Assembly: GCA_030618965.1 (NCBI GenBank)
Contig: JAUXCJ010000089.1
Location: 1 to 5,918, forward strand
Direction of reading: 5' to 3'
Source of the DNA: Thiomargarita sp.
GTDB lineage: Bacteria; Pseudomonadota; Gammaproteobacteria; Beggiatoales; Beggiatoaceae
Length of the DNA stretch: 5,918 bases
The position numbers and the translations under genes were made by a program. The notes beneath the pieces are model-generated. The model was given only the letters and a program-made list of their open reading frames with translations. It had not been told where the DNA came from and searched no databases. Positions 5,866-5,918 of this stretch are shown here, in pieces. The first letter of the stretch is position 1; each line of letters opens with the position of its first letter.

Positions 5866-5918
5866 ACAATAGAAAACTGCGACTTACGAGATAACGCCAA
5901 AGGTGCTTGGAATATTGA
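5866..5918 (+). pseudogene. Second copy of the last beta-helix repeat of the kinase gene, cut by window edge
   Basis: These 53 bases match 4501-4553 in the same orientation with 4 mismatches and no gaps, encoding TIENCDLRDNAKGAWNIE against TIENCDLRDNAKGAWDIE in the kinase. Three of the four changes are silent and one gives Asp to Asn, a pattern typical of divergence under protein-level selection. The frame is closed just upstream by TAA at 5854-5856 and no beta-helix sequence precedes it, so here it is a fragment. It may be the rest of a decayed paralogue or the anchor of a duplicated C-terminal cassette that continues past 5918. Confidence 0.75.

Overview
The window is AT-rich (well under half G+C by eye) and reads as chromosomal DNA of a gammaproteobacterium. 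The best-recognised gene is a metZ-type O-succinylhomoserine sulfhydrylase. The low GC, a eukaryote-like Ser/Thr kinase with added modules, and many intergenic palindromes of the GTCTGAA / CGGATTAAA / GTAGGTTGGGTTA type together recall large sulfur-oxidising Thiotrichales-like (Beggiatoa/Thiothrix-like) genomes. That placement is an inference from general knowledge, not a search result.

Layout. Positions 1-1139 carry metZ, cut by the left window edge. Positions 1140-1442 hold no gene but contain two long inverted repeats. Positions 1443-4593 encode one large multidomain protein split by a one-base frame change at an A7 tract (1768-1774). Its order is an N-terminal helical region, coiled coil, TPR-like segment, Ser/Thr protein kinase, then a right-handed parallel beta-helix built from near-identical 45-46 residue repeats. 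Read through the frame change it would be 1049 residues. Positions 4592-4924 are a cluster of three more palindromic repeats. Positions 5009-5386 encode an intact 125-residue protein of unknown function with a good ribosome binding site. Four bases later begins a P-loop ATPase gene that breaks off after about 50 codons (about 83 if one frame change is corrected). The remainder is debris: the C-terminal end of an unidentified gene (5639-5812), and at the right edge a second copy of the last beta-helix repeat of the kinase (5866-5918).

How the parts relate. metZ is housekeeping (methionine synthesis) and is probably unrelated to the rest. The kinase/beta-helix protein looks like a cytoplasmic signalling protein: no signal peptide or membrane segment is visible, its catalytic motifs are intact, and its repeats are likely to bind a partner. 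The 125-residue gene and the broken ATPase gene form a former two-gene operon. The most interesting points are the kinase-beta-helix fusion, the homopolymer frame change that separates its N terminus, and the direct repeat linking the kinase 3' end to the right window edge, which suggests duplication or recombination of its C-terminal coding region.
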